The notes beneath the pieces were generated by a model. The model searched no databases and was not told the DNA's origin. It saw nothing but the letters and a program-made list of their open reading frames with translations. A stretch of DNA of 64,000 nt from Lachnospiraceae bacterium (GTDB taxonomy: Bacteria > Bacillota > Clostridia > Lachnospirales > Anaerotignaceae), in contig CAJTKM010000003.1 of NCBI GenBank assembly GCA_910576545.1, positions 155,896 to 219,895 on the forward strand, read 5' to 3'. The first letter of the stretch is position 1. Each line of letters starts with the position of its first letter. This document shows positions 61,205 to 64,000 of the stretch, piece by piece. The position numbers and the translations under genes are program-made.

Positions 61205-61594
61205 CTATGCTCTGAATAATTCATCTAACTTTTTCAAAAGAGGAACATAGGAACCGCAGATTCTGGAAAAGACTTCGTTGGAAGTTTTTTCATCGTAAAC
61301 GTGGGAGGTGAGGTTACGGTCGTTCAATGCGCTTATCCACAACTCCTGACTGTCAATAATATGGCTGGCATAAGCCTCCTGCATGACGGCTTTCGGGCTG
61401 TTGAGTTCTGCGAAGCCCTGCTCAATGAGGTATTCACGGGTTGTTTTCCATGCCAGCCCCATGCAGAGCTCGAAACGTTGGATTGCGCCGTCCCGGACGG
61501 TATCGCTGTGCGTTTTTTCATATTCATCAATGGCATCCTGAAGCCGGATAACAGCTTTGGAAAAATTAGCAATTTTTGTTTCCAGATTGCTTAT
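61205..61594 (-). CDS. hepT: HEPN toxin of a HepT-MntA system (non-canonical start)
   Basis: About 129 residues of the HI0074/HEPN family. The nuclease motif RX4HXY appears as RNLTSHVYDE. Conserved upstream sequence (ETKIANFSKAVIRLQDAIDEY, seen as NFSKAVIRLQDAIDEY; IQRFELCMGLAWK) reads in frame well before the first ATG at 61462, so the gene must begin further up. The only candidates are ATA 61594 (ATA-AGC-AAT-CTG), CTG 61585 or ATT, after GGAAGG. ATA may be a mutated ATG. It overlaps the end of mntA. In MntA-HepT pairs the antitoxin AMPylates the motif Tyr. Confidence 0.8.
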   Translation of the reverse strand: MSNLETKIANFSKAVIRLQDAIDEYEKTHSDTVRDGAIQRFELCMGLAWKTTREYLIEQGFAELNSPKAVMQEAYASHIIDSQELWISALNDRNLTSHVYDEKTSNEVFSRICGSYVPLLKKLDELFRA

Positions 61595-61862
61595 AGAGGA
61601 TTACACCTTCCTTTTCAATCGTTTCTGCAAAAGCCGAATCTGCATGCTTGGTGATATGAACCAAATCAAACTTCAGCAGTGTGGGGAGGTCATCAATATC
61701 TGACCAGAACAACGGGCGGTTTTGTTCCGGCATACCATAAACGGCAATGTCAATATCACTGCGTTCATGATTGTCGCCGCGCGCACGGGAACCGAAAAGG
61801 ATAATTTTTTCGGCATGGTATTTTTGGCCTAAGCGTTCAATCAGAGTGTAAATTTTTTCCAT
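61566..61862 (-). CDS. mntA: MntA-type nucleotidyltransferase antitoxin
   Basis: A 98-residue minimal nucleotidyltransferase. The catalytic motif GS-X10-DXD is GSRARGDNHERSDIDIAVYG (Asp pair at about 36-38). Such proteins neutralise the HEPN toxin by transferring AMP to its RX4HXY tyrosine. GAGGGGCG precedes the ATG. It overlaps the toxin gene by 29 bases, the usual antitoxin-first order. It lies next to the type I system in a defence cluster. Confidence 0.88.
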   Translation of the reverse strand: MEKIYTLIERLGQKYHAEKIILFGSRARGDNHERSDIDIAVYGMPEQNRPLFWSDIDDLPTLLKFDLVHITKHADSAFAETIEKEGVILYKQSGNKNC

Positions 61863-62134
61863 AATCGCCCCTCATTTATTTGAGATTCCACAACAGGAAT
61901 CTGCTCATTGTGTATGGAAATCTGCTGGGCATTAGCAGAAATTTTTCATATAAATAAAGTTATTTCTGTTGCTGGCCGCTAATTATATGATACCCGATTG
62001 AAAATAAAATAGCAATCTGTATTTGTAAACGAAGATGGCAGATAAAGTTTGCCTGCCGGAAAGAGGCGGTAAACTTTATCTTCGTACATCTATTACGATT
62101 GTAGGGGAGTTCCTTTTTCCTGTGTATCTGTATT
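61863..62134. other. Intergenic region upstream of mntA
   Basis: There is no gene. Close to mntA lie GATTCC/GGAATC (about 61884-61901) and ATCTGCT/AGCAGAAAT (about 61920-61950), possible autoregulatory sites. Further up, at about 62039-62084, a large imperfect hairpin GATAAAGTTTGCC/GGTAAACTTTATC follows the SDR stop but has no T run. Confidence 0.5.
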
Positions 62135-62788
62135 TCATTCTTTCCAGATGAAATGGTAATTGATTGCTTCCCCTCCATCGACAAGGATATTCTGTCCTGT
62201 ACAGAAAGTGTTGGTGACTGTCAGAAAATACGCCCATTCAGCAATTTCCTCTGGTGCAGCCCAACGCTTGAGCGGTGTTTCATCCATGATTTGCCCCCAG
62301 AGTACAGGGTCATTCATGACGCACTCGTTCAGGGGCGTAAGGACGCCGCCGGGGTCAAGGCTGTTGCAGGTAGCACCATATTTCGCAATACGCGTGGCAA
62401 CATTTTTGGTATATGCCAGTATGCCGCCCTTGCTTGCGCAATACTCCGGAAACTCCGCCCCTGTATGGGCGCTTGCCGAACCAATATTTAATACAGAGCG
62501 TATTTCTTCCTGAACGCCGTATTTTTCGGTAATATGAATCAGGGCCTTGAGGTTGATATCAATATCTTCCTCATTCTGTGTCCCTGCATTATTAACCAGG
62601 ATATTTACGCCCTGAATGTCAGGCAGTTTTTCATAATCCCGTACATCGCATTGATAGTGGCAGTAACGTTCATGATGGATGCCTGCTGGCTGACGGTCTA
62701 TCCCTACCACAGCATGCCCTTCCTTCAAAAAATGTTCGGCAACTGCCAGACCGATTCCCTGAGATGTTCCTGTTATCAATACCTTCAA
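62135..62788 (-). CDS. Short-chain dehydrogenase/reductase
   Basis: A 217-residue SDR: TGTSQGIGLAVAEHFL, CDVRDYEKL, NNAGTQNEEDI, catalytic Ser in NIGSASAHTG and YCASKGGIL, and the C-terminal NILVDGGEAINYHF. It is shorter than FabG-type enzymes. The start overlaps the VUT stop by 4 bases, so the pair is co-translated. The substrate is unknown; the transporter coupling suggests it works on an imported small molecule, but that is inference. Confidence 0.85.
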   Translation of the reverse strand: MKVLITGTSQGIGLAVAEHFLKEGHAVVGIDRQPAGIHHERYCHYQCDVRDYEKLPDIQGVNILVNNAGTQNEEDIDINLKALIHITEKYGVQEEIRSVLNIGSASAHTGAEFPEYCASKGGILAYTKNVATRIAKYGATCNSLDPGGVLTPLNECVMNDPVLWGQIMDETPLKRWAAPEEIAEWAYFLTVTNTFCTGQNILVDGGEAINYHFIWKE

Positions 62789-63561
62789 AGCTCTTTCCCC
62801 CTGTTCATATAGTCAAGATATTCCCGCCCAACGTTATGTTCCTTCCATTTCCTGACAACACGGTATCCGAACGGCGAAAAAATGATTTCCATAATCAGCT
62901 CCGCGACAGCACCGGTCAAGGCGCAGGCGATACACTGCCGAACCGTCCAGTGAAATCCGTCCCAGAAAATCGGGGCGAAGCCAACAAAAACGATAGTGGC
63001 AAAAATCAGGTTGTCCATAAATTGCCCAATAAAAGTCGAAATGTAAGTCCTTGCGGCATACGCAAGTTTCCCATCTGGATTCTTCTGAAATGCCCTGCCG
63101 ATTGCCCAATTTAGAAAATTATTTATAACTGCCGATGCAAGAAATGCGATCGTGCTGCCCAGAAGAATAAACCACGTTCCGCCAAGTATGCTGTCCAGTG
63201 CAGTATAATCGTCCGCATTGGACGGAATGATGCTTACTATATAGAAAATCAGGCAGGTAAGCACGTTTATCGAAGCGGCAAGTAATGCGATTTTATTGGA
63301 TGCCTTAGGACCAAAATATTTGGTGATGATATCCATGCACATAAATGAAAGCCAGGATATCAGAATACCGCCATCCACAGCGATCCAATTGTTTTGCAGA
63401 AGCGTTTTGTTAGCAAGCAGGTTCATGCATATGACGCTGACAACAAACAAAGAAACGACCGTTGAAGGGATGCATCTCATCAAAATTTCGGTTTCTTTCT
63501 TCTCGCGCAAAAACCACGCAGATAGGGGGGATGTACACATTTTTGTTTGATTCTCTTTCAT
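62785..63561 (-). CDS. VUT-family transporter (queuosine-precursor type, YhhQ-like)
   Basis: A 258-residue membrane protein with about six helices. The N-terminal cytoplasmic part is followed by VVSLFVVSVICMNLLANKTLL, seen as VSVICMNLLANKTL, FMCMDIITKYFGPKASNKIAL, seen as DIITKYFGPKASNKIA, AVINNFLNWAIGRAFQK and STFIGQFMDNLIFATIVFVG, seen as FIGQFMDNLIFA. The DxxxxxFGxxxA segment is the YhhQ signature for uptake of preQ0/preQ1/queuine-like bases. I start it at 63561, 11 bases after GAGG. Specificity is inferred. I saw no clear preQ1 riboswitch in the leader. Confidence 0.82.
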   Translation of the reverse strand: MKENQTKMCTSPLSAWFLREKKETEILMRCIPSTVVSLFVVSVICMNLLANKTLLQNNWIAVDGGILISWLSFMCMDIITKYFGPKASNKIALLAASINVLTCLIFYIVSIIPSNADDYTALDSILGGTWFILLGSTIAFLASAVINNFLNWAIGRAFQKNPDGKLAYAARTYISTFIGQFMDNLIFATIVFVGFAPIFWDGFHWTVRQCIACALTGAVAELIMEIIFSPFGYRVVRKWKEHNVGREYLDYMNRGKEL

Positions 63562-63636
63562 TATTATCATTTCCTCCAAAAGAAAAGGTAGTTTAACAAA
63601 ACATAAAACCACCCTCCAGATGTTTTATTTTGTCAT

Positions 63637-63665
63637 ATTATACAGTAATTTTTCTGTAAATACAA
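63637..63665 (-). promoter_or_regulatory. Promoter of the VUT-SDR operon
   Basis: On the minus strand TTGTAT (63660-63665), 17 bases, TATAAT (63637-63642). A short ACAG/CTGT pair lies in the spacer. Just downstream the leader can fold with arms ACAAAA/TTTTGT and TAAAAC/GTTTTA around a GGAGGGTGG loop. Confidence 0.7.
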
Positions 63666-63810
63666 GATGTTTCGATGGCATTTTACGGCTGAAATTTATA
63701 AAAAAAGAAAAATTTCTCAGATATTGTTGGAAAACTTGATTTCATAGGGTTTCAGGCTGCTTCGATAATGGATTTACACCAATTTATGCCAACGAGGATA
63801 AAGAGCCTTA

Positions 63811-64000
63811 GATAGTGTCTACACGTGTTAAGCACGGATAGCAGCCCAAATAGCGATACAACGGACGTGTACCGCAGCGATAAAGGCATCAGAAGTCTTG
63901 GCATAACGAGTGGCAATCCCTCTCCAGCGTTTCAGGGTAAGGAAACAGTTTTCTACCAAATGACGCAGTTTATAGAGATATTTATCATAGTCGCGCTGCT
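63811..64000 (-). mobile_element. End of an IS5-like insertion sequence (cut by the window)
   Basis: The transposase tail begins at 63828, and a TTAG tetramer at 63808-63811 just outside matches the YTAR target of IS5-family elements, so the element end is probably at about 63811-63812 (ATAGTGTCTACACG). The other end is beyond the window. Confidence 0.6.
63828..64000 (-). CDS. IS5-family transposase, C-terminal fragment (continues outside the window)
   Basis: The last 57 codons are in view: YDKYLYKLRHLVENCFLTLK, then RWRGIATRYAKTSDAFIAAV and the stop TAA at 63828. HLVENCFLTLKRWRGIATRYAKT matches the C-terminal catalytic-Glu region (Y-x2-R-x3-E-like: YKLRHLVE) of IS5-group DDE transposases. 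The reading frame continues off the end of the window; nothing can be said of its integrity. Confidence 0.85.
   Translation of the reverse strand, partial: QRDYDKYLYKLRHLVENCFLTLKRWRGIATRYAKTSDAFIAAVHVRCIAIWAAIRA

Noticed and set aside
63562..63660. preQ1 riboswitch before the VUT transporter
   Set aside because: The leader has a hairpin with a G-rich loop but lacks the short preQ1-I pattern (stem, C-rich loop, A-rich tail). I could not fit class II or III either.

Overview
The window comes from an anaerobic, spore-forming, flagellated low-to-mid-GC Firmicute, most likely a gut Lachnospirales/Clostridia. The grounds are a SpoVD-type penicillin-binding protein with a PASTA domain, a type II fatty-acid cluster with FabK and no FabI, a csrA-flagellin pair, a raffinose-type sugar locus and Clostridia-type mobile-element remnants. 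No database search was possible, so all names rest on motifs, length and context.

Layout. 0-9 kb: end of nifS, an IscU/NifU scaffold gene, spoVD-like PBP, pncB, a YczE/YitT membrane protein, a CYTH protein, tRNA-Leu(CAA), a cyclophilin and a chemoreceptor with a CZB-like extracytoplasmic sensor. 9.2-18.4 kb (minus strand): a complete fatty-acid initiation and elongation cluster, fabH-acpP-fabK-fabD-fabG-fabF-accB-fabZ-accC-accD-accA. 18.9-32.6 kb: a locus for alpha-galactosides of sucrose (raffinose family). It holds an MsmK-type ATPase and AraC regulator on the minus strand, then a binding protein, two permeases, an amylosucrase-like GH13, a GH36 alpha-galactosidase and a fructokinase, with an unusual cytosolic BMP-like protein and a phosphoesterase inside the run. 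32.8-35.9 kb: alr and an unknown membrane-anchored protein. 35.9-41.4 kb: a decayed integrative element with a large serine recombinase, Tn1549-like accessory genes, a frameshifted repA and a MerR/SDR cargo pair. 41.4-50.3 kb: AraC regulator, holA, a small alarmone synthetase, LUD protein, TrmH methyltransferase, an SH3/NlpC-P60 hydrolase and two pseudogenes.

The most notable region is 50.9-54.4 kb. A 130-bp segment upstream of csrA and a giant flagellin gene is flanked by inverted sites, each built as two 11-bp arms around a 6-bp spacer. Inside it lies a perfect sigma-D (flagellar) promoter, TAAA-N15-GCCGATAT, on the minus strand, facing away from the genes and into a terminator. This has the form of a phase-variable flagellin switch captured OFF. 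The flagellin leader also carries a hairpin with GGA in its loop, a likely CsrA target.

54.4-61.9 kb is a defence island: a type I restriction-modification operon hsdM-hsdS-(PIN-domain gene)-hsdR, then a HepT-MntA toxin-antitoxin pair. An AT-rich PIN nuclease gene coupled between hsdS and hsdR recalls the position of the anticodon nuclease PrrC in EcoprrI. The window ends with an SDR gene, a VUT-family (queuosine-precursor type) transporter and the end of an IS5-like element.
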